From positions 4,042,968 through 4,106,967 of the forward strand of contig NZ_BDFO01000001.1 of the NCBI RefSeq assembly GCF_001748245.1: a stretch of 64,000 nt of DNA, given 5' to 3'. The translations under genes and the position numbers were made by a program. Shown here piece after piece: positions 45,226-54,429 of this stretch. The notes under the pieces were generated by a model, which ran no database searches, had not been told where the DNA came from, and saw nothing but the letters and a program-made list of their open reading frames with translations. The DNA comes from Oligoflexus tunisiensis. GTDB taxonomy: Bacteria; Bdellovibrionota_B; Oligoflexia; Oligoflexales; Oligoflexaceae. Positions within the stretch are counted from its first letter, which is position 1; each line of letters starts with the position of its first letter.

Positions 45226-47273
45226 AACAGGATCTGCCGGCGCTTATTGATATCCGAAATCTCTCGTTTCGCTACGGTCGGGACGCGACGACTTTTCTGG
45301 CCCTGAAAGGCATCACGCTGCAGATCTACCAGGGCGAATTCGTCGCCATCACGGGGGCTTCGGGTTCCGGCAAATCCACGTTGATGAATCTCTTAGGGAC
45401 TCTGGCCACGGCCCAGTACGGGGTCTTCGCCATCGACGGCGAAAACACCGCCAGCCTCGAAGCCGATTTGTTGGCCGCCCTGCGCAACCGTACCATCGGT
45501 TTCGTCTTCCAGCAATTTCATTTGCTACCGCGCCTCACGATCCTGGAAAACGTGTTGCTCCCTCTGAACTATATGCAACCACGGCCCCAGGCGCACGAAC
45601 GGGCTCGCTATCAGCAACGGGCGATGGAATTGCTCGGTCGACTCGGGATCCAGAACCAGGCCCTGAAAATGCCGACCAATCTCAGCGGCGGGCAGAAACA
45701 ACGGGCCGCGATCGCCCGAGCCCTGCTCCTTGATCCAGCTGTGATACTGGCCGACGAACCGACCGGCGCCCTCGATTCCCACAGCTCGACCGAGGTGATG
45801 AAGATCTTCGCCCAGCTGCATCAGGAAGGTCGCACAGTGATTCTGATCACCCACGATCCGGAAGTGACCCGGGTCGCCAAACGCCGGGTGGATCTGAAGG
45901 ACGGCTGCATCATCACCGATCAGCAGCAAGTCGGTCTGAATCTCGAAGCCACGACCCTGATTGATTCCGCAGCCACTGACGTGCCGCGATCCAGCTGGCT
46001 ATCGAACTTTCGGGCCCTGGCCCCTTTGCGCCAAGCCTGGCAGACGCTGGTGGCTGCAAAGCTGCGCACTGCCCTCACCTGCCTCGGCCTCGTCATCGGC
46101 GTAACTTCCATCACCACCATGCTGACTCTGAGCACCGCCGCCCAGGATGTGATCATCAAGATCTTCAATCGCGCCGGTGGTGACCGCATCTATGTGGGTC
46201 TGAACTACCAGGCCTCATATACTAACTCCAATGGCTACTGGCAGGGTCTGCATATCGACCAGGATCTTCCCCGCATGCGGGCGACCTTCGCTGACTACGG
46301 CCACATCTCCATGCTCTTGAACGATTTCTATCAGAATGCATTGGTTGGGGGCGTTTCCAAAGAAGTGAAGGTCGGCAGTCTGGGTAACGTGCAAGACTTC
46401 GTTGATCAAGGAATGAAGCTCACCGCTGGCCGCATGATTGCGCCGCATGAGTTCCAGAATAACGGCATGGTCGCCCTGGTCGGTTCGGATTTCGCCAAGG
46501 GCACATTTCGTGCCCACTATCCCGGACGCTATAATAATCCGAAATTTCCCGTGGGAGAAACCATCATCCTGCGCGGACAGCTGCAGACCCCCGTGCGTAT
46601 TATCGGAGTGATCGGCCAGCGCGAGACCAGCTTCGTCGATCGTGATGCCAATACCAAGGTCTATGTCCCGCTCTCGCTGTTCATGCATTACACGAACGAA
46701 AAGCATAGCACCTGGCTCTCGGTGGTGCCGAAACCGGGTGTCTCGCACCGCTGGCTGGCGAATGCGGTCGCTAATTATCTGAAGCTGAAAACCGGGATGA
46801 AATACCCCTTCCAGGTCGAGGTGCCCGAGGAGCTCATGAGCAGGATCATGCTCTTTGTCACCATCTTCCAGGCTCTGACCGCATTGATCGGCGGCCTCTG
46901 CATCCTGGTCGGCGGCATCGGCATTATGAACATCATGCTGGTCACGATTGCCGAAAGGATCAAGGAGATCGGCCTGCGCAAGGCGCTCGGCGCCACCGGT
47001 TCCCACATCTTGCAGCAGTTCCTGGTGGAATGCATGCTCCTCTGCGTTGCGTCCGGCATCGTCGGCACCCTGGTCGGCGCAGTCTTCTGCAACCTTGTCG
47101 GCTTCATCGGTCACGCAGCTCTCCCGGAAATCATACCGAATCAGATGCTGCTCAATCCCCTGGGTTTGATCCTCGGCCTTGGCACGGCCGTGGTCTGCGG
47201 CATGAGCTTCGGTATGATGCCCGCCCTGCGTGCATCGAGTTTGGACCCCAGTGAAGCCCTGCGGAGTGAATGA
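45222..47273 (+). CDS. MacB-like ABC transporter, fused ATPase and permease
   Basis: The 683-residue protein starts with GTG at 45222 (GTGA overlap with the adaptor; AAGGAGG about 11 bases before). Residues 1-235 are an ABC ATPase with Walker A (GASGSGKST), LSGGQKQR signature, Walker B (VILADEPTG) and switch His (LITHDPE). A linker leads to the first membrane helix (about residue 285, LRTALTCLGLVIGVTSITTM), a large periplasmic domain (about 310-540), and three C-terminal helices of the FtsX/MacB type (GGIGIMNIMLVTIAERIKE, IGLRKALGA). It would act as a dimeric mechanotransmission exporter for peptides, lipids or antibiotics. Length and order are normal for MacB. GC is higher than in the flanks. 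Confidence 0.92.
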   Translation: MKQDLPALIDIRNLSFRYGRDATTFLALKGITLQIYQGEFVAITGASGSGKSTLMNLLGTLATAQYGVFAIDGENTASLEADLLAALRNRTIGFVFQQFHLLPRLTILENVLLPLNYMQPRPQAHERARYQQRAMELLGRLGIQNQALKMPTNLSGGQKQRAAIARALLLDPAVILADEPTGALDSHSSTEVMKIFAQLHQEGRTVILITHDPEVTRVAKRRVDLKDGCIITDQQQVGLNLEATTLIDSAATDVPRSSWLSNFRALAPLRQAWQTLVAAKLRTALTCLGLVIGVTSITTMLTLSTAAQDVIIKIFNRAGGDRIYVGLNYQASYTNSNGYWQGLHIDQDLPRMRATFADYGHISMLLNDFYQNALVGGVSKEVKVGSLGNVQDFVDQGMKLTAGRMIAPHEFQNNGMVALVGSDFAKGTFRAHYPGRYNNPKFPVGETIILRGQLQTPVRIIGVIGQRETSFVDRDANTKVYVPLSLFMHYTNEKHSTWLSVVPKPGVSHRWLANAVANYLKLKTGMKYPFQVEVPEELMSRIMLFVTIFQALTALIGGLCILVGGIGIMNIMLVTIAERIKEIGLRKALGATGSHILQQFLVECMLLCVASGIVGTLVGAVFCNLVGFIGHAALPEIIPNQMLLNPLGLILGLGTAVVCGMSFGMMPALRASSLDPSEALRSE

Positions 47274-48305
47274 TAGGACGTCTTCGAAATCAGGTTTTGA
47301 ATATAACCGATTTCGAAATGACATCTCATACAAGATGACTAAATTTTGGATTCCTGGACACCGCCGGGTGACGATCCACCGCTCGATGGGTGATCCGCGA
47401 TAGGAGGTAAAGCTGCTTGGCTCCAAAATCCTGCATCCACAAGGACGGCTCGAGTCTGACCCGAGGTATGATTGAAAGCCTTCCAAGTCGACAACCCCAG
47501 CGACTTATCCCAGTCGAAAGCCACCAGAGAAAACGAGCCTGCAAAGGGCGAAGGCATCGACACGCGATTCTATTACACCACCCGAAAAATTCTCGACCCT
47601 GCGACCTCGACAATCCATCCGAATTTGCAAACGCAAGTCCCTCATAGGTCCGAACGGCAAAGTCATAAAGGGCAGCCGCATCTGCGAACCCACACCCTGT
47701 GATCACGACGGGAAAAAGATTGCATCACGAATCAGACCTTCCGAGCCTTGAAGCTCGCCGATGCGGCTCCGAAAATCCTGGCTTCGGCAAAACTGGGTGG
47801 CGTACAGGGACAACTCAGTTTACCCGCGGCCGCGGACGTTCTGCAAGGCATCGCCTTCGGCCCCAATAGCAGCAGCTCGGATCTTCTGACTATCCCCGAC
47901 GCCAGCCAGGCCCGAGCGGCCTTCGACCCCTTTGGAGTCGGAGGCAATCAGTCGGTCGGCAGCAGAAAGCCGTATTGAGCAGGACAAGTTCGTTAACGAA
48001 GAAGAAAAGTCTGTATTGTTGTTTGGAAGTCGTATCCATGCCGTGTAAAGTGACGATGGTTAACACGAAGATTGCGTAACGTTCGGAATGGGGATTAGGT
48101 TCACTTGCTACACTCCTGTTAGCAAATATTTGGCTGAGACACACAAAATCTGTGAGGCGTTAACGAAGCAGGATTTCCTCTAAACCGCTTTTTGAACAAT
48201 CATAAAAAATCTCTTTGCATAGTTAAATCCATCCAGCTATAGCTATTGAACAGCTTGCCCTACAAGCTTTTGTGGCGTTTTTTTTTCGAGTGGAAAACGA
48301 ATATT
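47274..48305. other. Gene-poor stretch with weak plus-strand remnants
   Basis: No supported gene in about 1 kb. Forward frames at 47472-47702 (AFQVDNPSDLSQSKATRENE and RFYYTTRKILDPATSTIHP) and 47748-47978 (KLADAAPKILASAKLGGVQG, AFGPNSSSSDLLTIPD) read like protein but belong to different frames and lack starts; they may be parts of one decayed secreted-protein gene. TTCGTTAACGAA lies at 47989-48000 and CGTTAACGAA at 48158-48167. Confidence 0.3.
47989..48000. promoter_or_regulatory. Palindrome TTCGTTAACGAA, recurring in intergenic DNA
   Basis: A perfect 12-base palindrome here. Near copies lie at 43186-43197 (TTCGTTAATGAA), 43279-43291, 48158-48167 and 50186-50198, all outside genes and all between 43 and 50.3 kb. 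It may be a protein-binding site or part of a decayed dispersed repeat. Confidence 0.3.
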
Positions 48306-48455
48306 ATGAAGAGACTTGCTAAATTCAGCCCGACCGCTCTTATAGCGTTGAGTACAGGAAGCATCTGCATGAAGCTATTGGTTCTAGTTCTTCAAGTCCA
48401 AAGTAAAGATGAGGCGCCCATCCAAGAAGCCCCAAAATCTCAAAATTCGAGCTGA
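48306..48455 (+). CDS. Doubtful short lipoprotein-like frame
   Basis: ATG at 48306 opens a 49-codon frame: MKRLAKFSPTALIALSTGSIC, then KLLVLVLQ and a polar tail. The start looks like a lipoprotein signal with Cys at 21, but the rest is very short. It may be the 5' end of a truncated lipoprotein gene. No good ribosome-binding site was found. Confidence 0.2.
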   Translation: MKRLAKFSPTALIALSTGSICMKLLVLVLQVQSKDEAPIQEAPKSQNSS

Positions 48456-48670
48456 GAGAACGACGAACCAGGCAAGTATTGTGGTGCCTGTTGATGGCTT
48501 TCAGTCTCGGCTGCGAATGCATGTGTTCAAACATCAAAATGTGCCTTAAAACGGCGCGCTTTTTCGAAAACCACCAGATGCAAGAGTTAAGTGACGTGCT
48601 AAAGCTTGAAGTGCTAGATATTCCCCATGGGGGGGAGTATATATCTGCCAAATTACGGAGTATTGGAAGA

Positions 48671-49714
48671 ATGAGACTGCAAAAATCCTATGTGCTCGGA
48701 ATCACTCTCTCGCTGGCCCTTATCGCCTGTGGCAAGGACAAGAAAACCAAGGCGGTGAAGGATCCCGAGACTGCGGAAGAGAGCACTGATACCAATAAAG
48801 AAAATCCTGATCTTACTGAACCTACTCTTCCTACTGATCCTAATGATAAGCCTAAGGATGAGCCTGAGACGCCTCCGCCCGCTTCCAATAGTAGCATAGA
48901 CGCGGCGCTGCTTCTGGAAGCGCGCACGGCAGTCGATGTTCTCACTCAACAAATCGTCGGTTCTAACCTGGATGATGCCATTAGCCTTGCAGATACAGCC
49001 ATTGCAGCCGCGGAGAAACGGAAAAGCGATCATGAGTATAATAAGAATCTTGCGGAAAATGAGGCCAAGAAGCACTATGACACACTTATAAAGACAGAAG
49101 CTCCACTATGGCGGGAGTACAATTATGCTGATTTATCGGTGAGAGCGGGTAGAATCCAAGAGTATCCCAGATACGTCAGGCTTAAGGAATACTTTGCAGC
49201 GTCTAAGGCTATTGAAGAGGAAAGGGGCAATCAGCGTCAGATAGAAGAAGATATTGAGAAGCTTAAGGGTGAACTCAAAGAACTGGATATTTTGATCACT
49301 CAGGATAAAATGGAGTTGAATGGGTTCTATCTGGAAGTCTTGACCCTGGAAAAAGCCGGAAATATCGATACCCCAAGGGAGAAACAATTGCCAGGTCTGA
49401 TCCAAAACAAAAAGAATGCCATAGGAACAAATTCAGACACACGGAAGCAGAAGAAGGCTGACCTGGATGATAAGGAAGTAAAGCGTAATGAATCCATAGG
49501 GCGCGTCACGCATTTGAAAAGGGTTCAGGATTCGATCAAATTTTTGATTTTAGTACAGATTCGGGGCTTGATCGATATTGAGGAAGGCAAAGTCGCATCC
49601 TATAAGGAAAAAATAGCTGTTGAGGAGAAAAATGCAGCCGATAAATTTGCGGAAAAGAATAATCTGGCTATACTGAAGGACTTCTTCGCACGCCAAGCGG
49701 CTGCCACGAACTGA
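48671..49714 (+). CDS. Coiled-coil lipoprotein
   Basis: The frame is open from 48479, but the ATG at 48671 is preferred: GGAG lies about 10 bases before it and the product then starts MRLQKSYVLGITLSLALIAC, a clean lipoprotein signal. The 347-residue protein has a Pro/Glu/Asp/Thr-rich linker (about 25-75), then an almost entirely helical, charged region to the end (for example DDAISLADTAIAAAEKRKSD, EEDIEKLKGELKELDI, GKVASYKEKIAVEEKNAADK), as in extended coiled coils. No domain was recognised. It may be a periplasmic spacer or cell-envelope tether. Confidence 0.65.
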   Translation: MRLQKSYVLGITLSLALIACGKDKKTKAVKDPETAEESTDTNKENPDLTEPTLPTDPNDKPKDEPETPPPASNSSIDAALLLEARTAVDVLTQQIVGSNLDDAISLADTAIAAAEKRKSDHEYNKNLAENEAKKHYDTLIKTEAPLWREYNYADLSVRAGRIQEYPRYVRLKEYFAASKAIEEERGNQRQIEEDIEKLKGELKELDILITQDKMELNGFYLEVLTLEKAGNIDTPREKQLPGLIQNKKNAIGTNSDTRKQKKADLDDKEVKRNESIGRVTHLKRVQDSIKFLILVQIRGLIDIEEGKVASYKEKIAVEEKNAADKFAEKNNLAILKDFFARQAAATN

Positions 49715-49798
49715 GATCATCGTCCGTTTGCGGATCGGATACCTTGGTCTCTGGCGCCTTCTCCTCATCCGGTTCCCCATGATACCAGCATGAGCCTG

Positions 49799-49831
49799 GT
49801 CTCTTTAGATAGTTGTCTTGTCTAAAGAGAC
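49799..49831. terminator. Hairpin at the end of the decayed RCC1 gene
   Basis: GTCTCTTTAGA, 11-base loop, TCTAAAGAGAC: a perfect 11-bp stem that includes the stop codon of the minus-strand RCC1 remnant. It also lies 85 bases after the stop at 49714 on the plus strand, so it may serve both directions. No T-run follows. Confidence 0.45.
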
Positions 49832-50075
49832 TGGGGTACTTTGATCGACATTCCCGCCACCATCCCAGTTGCCCATAGCAGTCATCCCCCCAGCCGAAGC
49901 CCAGCGACCCTGCCACAGGCCAGGATTGAGATATTACCGTCAAATTCCCTCGACTCCCAGCCCATGGATAACATGGATGTGTTTTTCGTTCCTCTGGTTC
50001 CCGGTCTTCGAGATGGCGACACGCTGCCTTTGAGCTTTTGGTGGCAGCTGCCAGTATCTTTGATTGACACTTCAT
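49805..50075 (-). pseudogene. Decayed 3' end of an RCC1-repeat gene
   Basis: On the minus strand, GFGWGDDCYGQLG is followed, after a one-base shift, by GGGNVDQSTPVSLDKTTI and a stop at 49805-49807. This matches the last repeat and the C-terminus of the RCC1 lipoproteins at 54-64 kb (CWGAGSRGQIGDGGNTDRGV, PTLLDKTNF). Upstream another shift separates SILACGRVAGL from the repeat. Only about one repeat survives. It shows that RCC1 genes of this type were once present here too, in the opposite orientation. Confidence 0.6.
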
Positions 50076-50424
50076 CTCACCAAAAATTATTTCGCCCCTT
50101 CAGTCATACCCAAGGCCTTGAGCGATGGCATTCGAAGGGCACGTCCAGCAGTGAAGAAGAGCAACACGAGCGGGCACTTCCGAGGCTCGTTAACGAACAA
50201 TGGAAAGGCATTGCCATTAGCAAAAACATGTTTTAGTTGGTATCTGCTAGACCATGGGAGTCGCTACCACCAACGCGTTTATCATTTTCGATCTTGATGG
50301 CCTTAGCCAAAACACTCAATTCGGATTTCAAACCGAATTTTCATATATCACTTGTTACTGAATGATTGGTTTTATGGTCTCTTGAGTTAAAACTTAGGAA
50401 TACTCTTGAAAGGAACAATTAAGT
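50076..50424. other. Intergenic stretch
   Basis: No supported gene. CTCGTTAACGAAC at 50186-50198 is another copy of the GTTAAC palindrome. The last ~130 bases are AT-rich and probably hold the promoter of the lipoprotein at 50425 (AAAGGAAC about 9 bases before its ATG). Confidence 0.35.
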
Positions 50425-50826
50425 ATGAGCATCAAGGTCCCTATCCATCTATTTAGTCTAACATTCATCCCTGTGCTCCTTGCCTGTGGCGATGGAGAAT
50501 ACGCGGCCCAGAAAAGTAACGGGAATGTGATTGTCACGATCAGAGAAGAGGCAAAACCTGACTCGGTACTGACTGATGCATGCATGGATCTCTCGCAAGG
50601 GAACAGCGACGTTCTAAAGCTTAATATTCCCTCCGTTGCGAACGACATCGTTATCGATTGGGAATATGATAAAGGTAAATTTAAACTTGCTGTCGCGGAT
50701 AAACAGGGAGAGCGAAGCACTTATTCGGTCCTTGATAGCCAAATCAGGGATGAAGGTTTTGAAATGATTTTTTCGGCGAGAGATAACGAGTACATTATCC
50801 GAATGGATAGTTCGAATTGCAAATAG
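50425..50826 (+). CDS. Small lipoprotein of unknown function
   Basis: The 133-residue product starts with MSIKVPIHLFSLTFIPVLLAC, a lipoprotein signal with the lipobox Cys at residue 21. The mature part is beta-rich with two cysteines (TDACMDLSQ and the terminal SSNCK) that could pair. AAAGGAAC lies upstream of the ATG. It stands alone between a gene-poor region and the DUF1552 gene, which converges on it. I recognise no family. Confidence 0.6.
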   Translation: MSIKVPIHLFSLTFIPVLLACGDGEYAAQKSNGNVIVTIREEAKPDSVLTDACMDLSQGNSDVLKLNIPSVANDIVIDWEYDKGKFKLAVADKQGERSTYSVLDSQIRDEGFEMIFSARDNEYIIRMDSSNCK

Positions 50827-50985
50827 CTTATCCTCGATAGTTTCGGCTTCCACCTAAAACTGCAAACGTTCGCTCTTCTTTGCCTTCCGCCGTATGGACC
50901 CGCAGGCCGGTCCTATATCTCAATACGGTACCCCTCCTAGGCCTGCAGTCATCTCACGAACAGCCCCATCGCGACCAGTTCGCTT

Positions 50986-52311
50986 CTAAACATTCAATAG
51001 CTCATTTACAGTATTCTTATTACGAAGATCATAACTATCCAAAGGCAACTTGAGCGCCTTAACGATAGTTGCCAATGCCAAATCAGTGCCAAGGCCATTG
51101 CCGGCTACGTGTATTCCAGGATATTTAAGTGCTCCATTAGCCTTACCCGCAATCAATATAGGATGATTTACAGTACTATGCGTTTCAGCAATGGACATTT
51201 CCGAAGTAGCATAGATCAAGGTTGAATCCAAAAGATTACCTGTGCCTAAAGCAGTATTTTTGAGAACCTGCAACAACTCTGAAAAGTGCTCCATAATGCG
51301 CGTAGTCATTGACGAAACCGCATTCTGTAGATTTGGGGAATGTGTGGCTGAATGATGATCGGTACTGGATATATCAGGGAATAGGGTATTTGCTGCTGGT
51401 CCACTGAATTGGATCGTCGCAACTCGAGTCAGATCACAAGAGAATGCCAATGCCACAATTTCCGCCATGGCTCGATTGATCTCTTTTACATTTTCGCTTT
51501 GTCGGCTACCGATATTGGAAATAGGCGGAGTGCCAGGTATCTTGCATTGGTCGGCTTCGGATTTTTCCTGCTTTTCGAGCCTTTTTTCCAGTTGAAATAC
51601 GCTTTCAAGATGAGCATCGATGCGCTTTTGATCTTCAAGACCTAATAATTTCTTCAATCTTTTACCATCTTCCTTGACCAAATCGACAACACTCCTTGAT
51701 ACCTTTCCTTCATTCATTAATTTTTGGCGCTTTGCTTCATCTATTCCAAAATTAGCGAATAACCGATTGAATAGATTCTTGGGATCGAACTCGACAGGAT
51801 TGTACAAACCATTCCGGCAGGATATTGAATTGTAAAACGGCAAATTCTCAAAATAAAGTGCCTTGGACACCCCAATTTCCAGTGAAGGAAAAAGCGAGCT
51901 TTTCCCTAAATGGCTTGCAACGAATTGATCTATGGTCGAGTTCTTCGGCGGACCACTGTATGTGTATGGAGAGCCCGAAAGCAAAGCACAGACCCCAGCT
52001 GCGTGCTGCCCTGTCCCGGACGAACCATTAAATCCTGAAAGCACACTTACGTAGTCCTTGACCGGCATTAATGGAGCCAATGAAGTCGATAATTGGTAAT
52101 TAGCCCCAATTTGTGCAGGATAAAAAGTCTCTGGTCTGACACCATTCCCCCAAAAGAATAAGATAAAACGGGTCGGGAACGGGCTGTCATCCGAAAAAGC
52201 TTCGCCGCTGTTGTTCAGCATGATATCCAGCACGGGTAATGCCAATGAACATACCAACCCATTGCGGCAACCCTTTAACATATGACGTCTTGAAAGAACT
52301 AATTTGGACAT
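50986..52311 (-). CDS. DUF1552-family exported protein
   Basis: The 441-residue protein starts with an export signal containing a twin-Arg-like SRRHMLKG followed by a hydrophobic stretch (LVCSLALPVLDIML). FILFFWGNGVRPETFYP, the LSGFNGSSGTGQHAAGV block, GAAxTLFPD-like PAANTLFPDIS and DSTLIYATSEMSIAETHS match DUF1552, a family widespread in planctomycetes, myxobacteria and Bdellovibrionota with a sulfatase-like/DUF1501 relationship and no known substrate. It lies 11 bases behind the DUF1592-type gene, the usual partner order. The pair is thought to work together at the cell envelope. Confidence 0.88.
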   Translation of the reverse strand: MSKLVLSRRHMLKGCRNGLVCSLALPVLDIMLNNSGEAFSDDSPFPTRFILFFWGNGVRPETFYPAQIGANYQLSTSLAPLMPVKDYVSVLSGFNGSSGTGQHAAGVCALLSGSPYTYSGPPKNSTIDQFVASHLGKSSLFPSLEIGVSKALYFENLPFYNSISCRNGLYNPVEFDPKNLFNRLFANFGIDEAKRQKLMNEGKVSRSVVDLVKEDGKRLKKLLGLEDQKRIDAHLESVFQLEKRLEKQEKSEADQCKIPGTPPISNIGSRQSENVKEINRAMAEIVALAFSCDLTRVATIQFSGPAANTLFPDISSTDHHSATHSPNLQNAVSSMTTRIMEHFSELLQVLKNTALGTGNLLDSTLIYATSEMSIAETHSTVNHPILIAGKANGALKYPGIHVAGNGLGTDLALATIVKALKLPLDSYDLRNKNTVNELLNV

Positions 52312-52322
52312 TTCCGAATCTC

Positions 52323-53951
52323 CTAGTTTAAAAGGCTTTGGCTGGTCTCCAACGCAATGGCCTTCATGAGCGACCTAATCTTAAAATCATTTTTTTTGAG
52401 GTTCTTTGCCAACTGCTCGATCCACCTTCGCTCCTCAGTTTTGGTAAGATTTTTACCTGTCGCTATTCTTGCAAAGTGATTCACCAGGCATCTTTGTGTC
52501 TGGTCGAACTCAGCCAGCTTTCCCGCGAGGTCCATAGGATCACTGAATTCGATGCCATCGATTTTATCTGCAGTCATGATGGGCTTGCCATTGTCCTCAC
52601 TCCGATATTTCCCGGAGGCATCAAAGATCTCCAAACTTAAGCCGAAGGGATCCATTGTTTTATGGCAGGATGCACAAGTTGGATCACTAACATGAATCGA
52701 TAATCGTTCTCGCATGGTCTTATATTCAGATTGCTCACCAGGTTCAATCTCATCCATGCTTGGAGGTGGCGGGACCGTTTCGCAGAGAAAGGTTTCCTGG
52801 ATGAATTTCCCCCTTAAAGTAGGCGATGTTCTATCGCCATGCGAAAACATATTCAACAAGCCGGCTTTACCGAGAATGCCAATACGTTTTTGCGACTCAG
52901 GCAATGTCACTTCAGTAAACTGGTCGCCACTTACACTGAGCCCATATATCTCTGACAGCGGTCCATTAACCATTGTTCTTGGTGACGTGAGTATCTCCCT
53001 CAGATCACCCGATCCATAAGCAAGGTGCATCTTTAAGAAATGTTCAATTTCAAGCCGCATCGCCGCTTGAAGTTTGGCTTTGCCATCTGCAGTAGCATCA
53101 CTGCTTCCCCCAGGCAACCGATCAAGGTCGAAGATCTCATTAAAGTATCGCATGATACCCTCATGAGCATTTGCAGAGGCCAGCATGCGATCCACTTGCT
53201 TTTCAAGGATTCTTGGATCGGTTAACTTATTATTACGCGCCAAATCTATCAACTGCTGATCAGGACCGGTATTCCACAAGAAAAAAGCTAGAAAATTGGC
53301 AATACTGAAGTTCTTCGACTCATTTGCATCGATCAAAGCTTTAATGTAAAGAAAGTTGGGAGACTCAAGCATTGCCGCAATTGGAAACTTAAGGCCCTCA
53401 CACATGTCGGTATCCAATATGTTCTTAGCGCTAGTGGCTAAACTGCTATATGCACCTATTTGTTCTTTTGACAGTGGTTCTCTAAACAGGCGAGTGCCGA
53501 CTTCCTTGACTACCTCATGAAGGCATTCATCGGATATCTGTTTACTTTTGCAATCGCATCGAAGGTACTTAAGCAGATCTGGACTTTTTATAAATTTATC
53601 AGCAACAGCAAGCGATGTTTCATGCAATTTATCCACTACCGATGGGGATACTGTCGCTTGCGAGGACCCTATAGAGATTAGGCCATCTTGTTTTTGATCT
53701 GTAAGGACATTTTCAGAGATAGTAACGCCAAGCACATCACGAATTGAGTTTTTGTATTGTTGATTGGTCAGCTTGCGCAAGTGATGAGGTTTAGGGGCAG
53801 GATAATTGACTTTCCCTCGATCCGTTGAAGAATCAACGAATCCGGTTGTATCCGTGTTCCTTTGTTTGAATCCTTTCTTAAAATCGTCATAACTGCTATG
53901 ACAAGCAACAAAAAAAAGAAGGCAGAATATCATTCGAATGCGTTTGGACAT
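52323..53951 (-). CDS. DUF1592/DUF1588/DUF1585 lipoprotein with a heme c motif
   Basis: The ATG at 53951 is preferred over one 66 bases upstream: AAGAGGA lies 6 bases before it and the product starts MSKRIRMIFCLLFFVAC, a lipoprotein signal. The 542-residue protein follows the planctomycete/myxobacterial DUF1587-1595-1592-1588-1585 order: RKLTNQQYKNSIRDVLGV, REPLSKEQIGAYSSL, NFLAFFLWNTGPDQQLIDLA, the GDRTSPTLRGKFIQETFLCE block with PPPP, and CASCHKTMDPFGLSLEIFD with the heme c motif, ending in the TKTEERRWIEQL helical DUF1585 part. It sits first in an operon with DUF1552 (11 bases). It may carry one heme and move electrons; substrate unknown. Confidence 0.88.
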   Translation of the reverse strand: MSKRIRMIFCLLFFVACHSSYDDFKKGFKQRNTDTTGFVDSSTDRGKVNYPAPKPHHLRKLTNQQYKNSIRDVLGVTISENVLTDQKQDGLISIGSSQATVSPSVVDKLHETSLAVADKFIKSPDLLKYLRCDCKSKQISDECLHEVVKEVGTRLFREPLSKEQIGAYSSLATSAKNILDTDMCEGLKFPIAAMLESPNFLYIKALIDANESKNFSIANFLAFFLWNTGPDQQLIDLARNNKLTDPRILEKQVDRMLASANAHEGIMRYFNEIFDLDRLPGGSSDATADGKAKLQAAMRLEIEHFLKMHLAYGSGDLREILTSPRTMVNGPLSEIYGLSVSGDQFTEVTLPESQKRIGILGKAGLLNMFSHGDRTSPTLRGKFIQETFLCETVPPPPSMDEIEPGEQSEYKTMRERLSIHVSDPTCASCHKTMDPFGLSLEIFDASGKYRSEDNGKPIMTADKIDGIEFSDPMDLAGKLAEFDQTQRCLVNHFARIATGKNLTKTEERRWIEQLAKNLKKNDFKIRSLMKAIALETSQSLLN

Positions 53952-54429
53952 CGTCATCCTCTTCAAGTTATAGCATTCACGCTTTTTGCTTACAGTCGAC
54001 GTCACAGTCCACGCCAAAGCAATTCACGTGCCATGAAATGGAAATGGTTTCAACACATTAGTGCACATGATGTTCGTAAACTGTTTTACTTTGATTCCGT
54101 ATGATTCGCTTGGCAAGAAGGAATAGATGTGTCGTTCAGGAGATGACACGCATTTAACGATCCAATCCCACATTGTCTATCGAATTTACAGGAGGCAGAG
54201 AAGACCGATAATAAAGGCAGGCATAAATAAATCTTTAAGTTGTACAAGCCTTCATCATGCACGCCGATCATCTCTAACTTATTCCGTAGCGGAATCCTCA
54301 GGCCATGCCAAGACTTGTATATTTGTTCAAATATTTCGGCATGTTAGTGGCAAACCTCAACCTTTTACCCAAAATGGTCGCTAATGCTCTTACGCATCGT
54401 TTTGCGAATCCTTACCGGATGGAAGGCCC
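53952..54429. other. Divergent intergenic region
   Basis: No supported gene in 478 bases between the divergent DUF1592 and RCC1 genes. Both promoters should lie here. AT-rich from 54040 to 54100 (TTTTACTTTGATTCCGTATG). GGAAGG lies 4 bases before the ATG at 54430. Confidence 0.35.

Noticed and set aside
46215..47486. Long minus-strand frame (423 codons) opposite the MacB-like gene
   Set aside because: It lies fully antisense to a well-conserved ABC transporter, has no family motif and a His/Asp-rich composition typical for antisense reading of GC-rich genes.
49841..50236. Plus-strand 131-codon frame
   Set aside because: It lies opposite the decayed RCC1 remnant and reads as its antisense.
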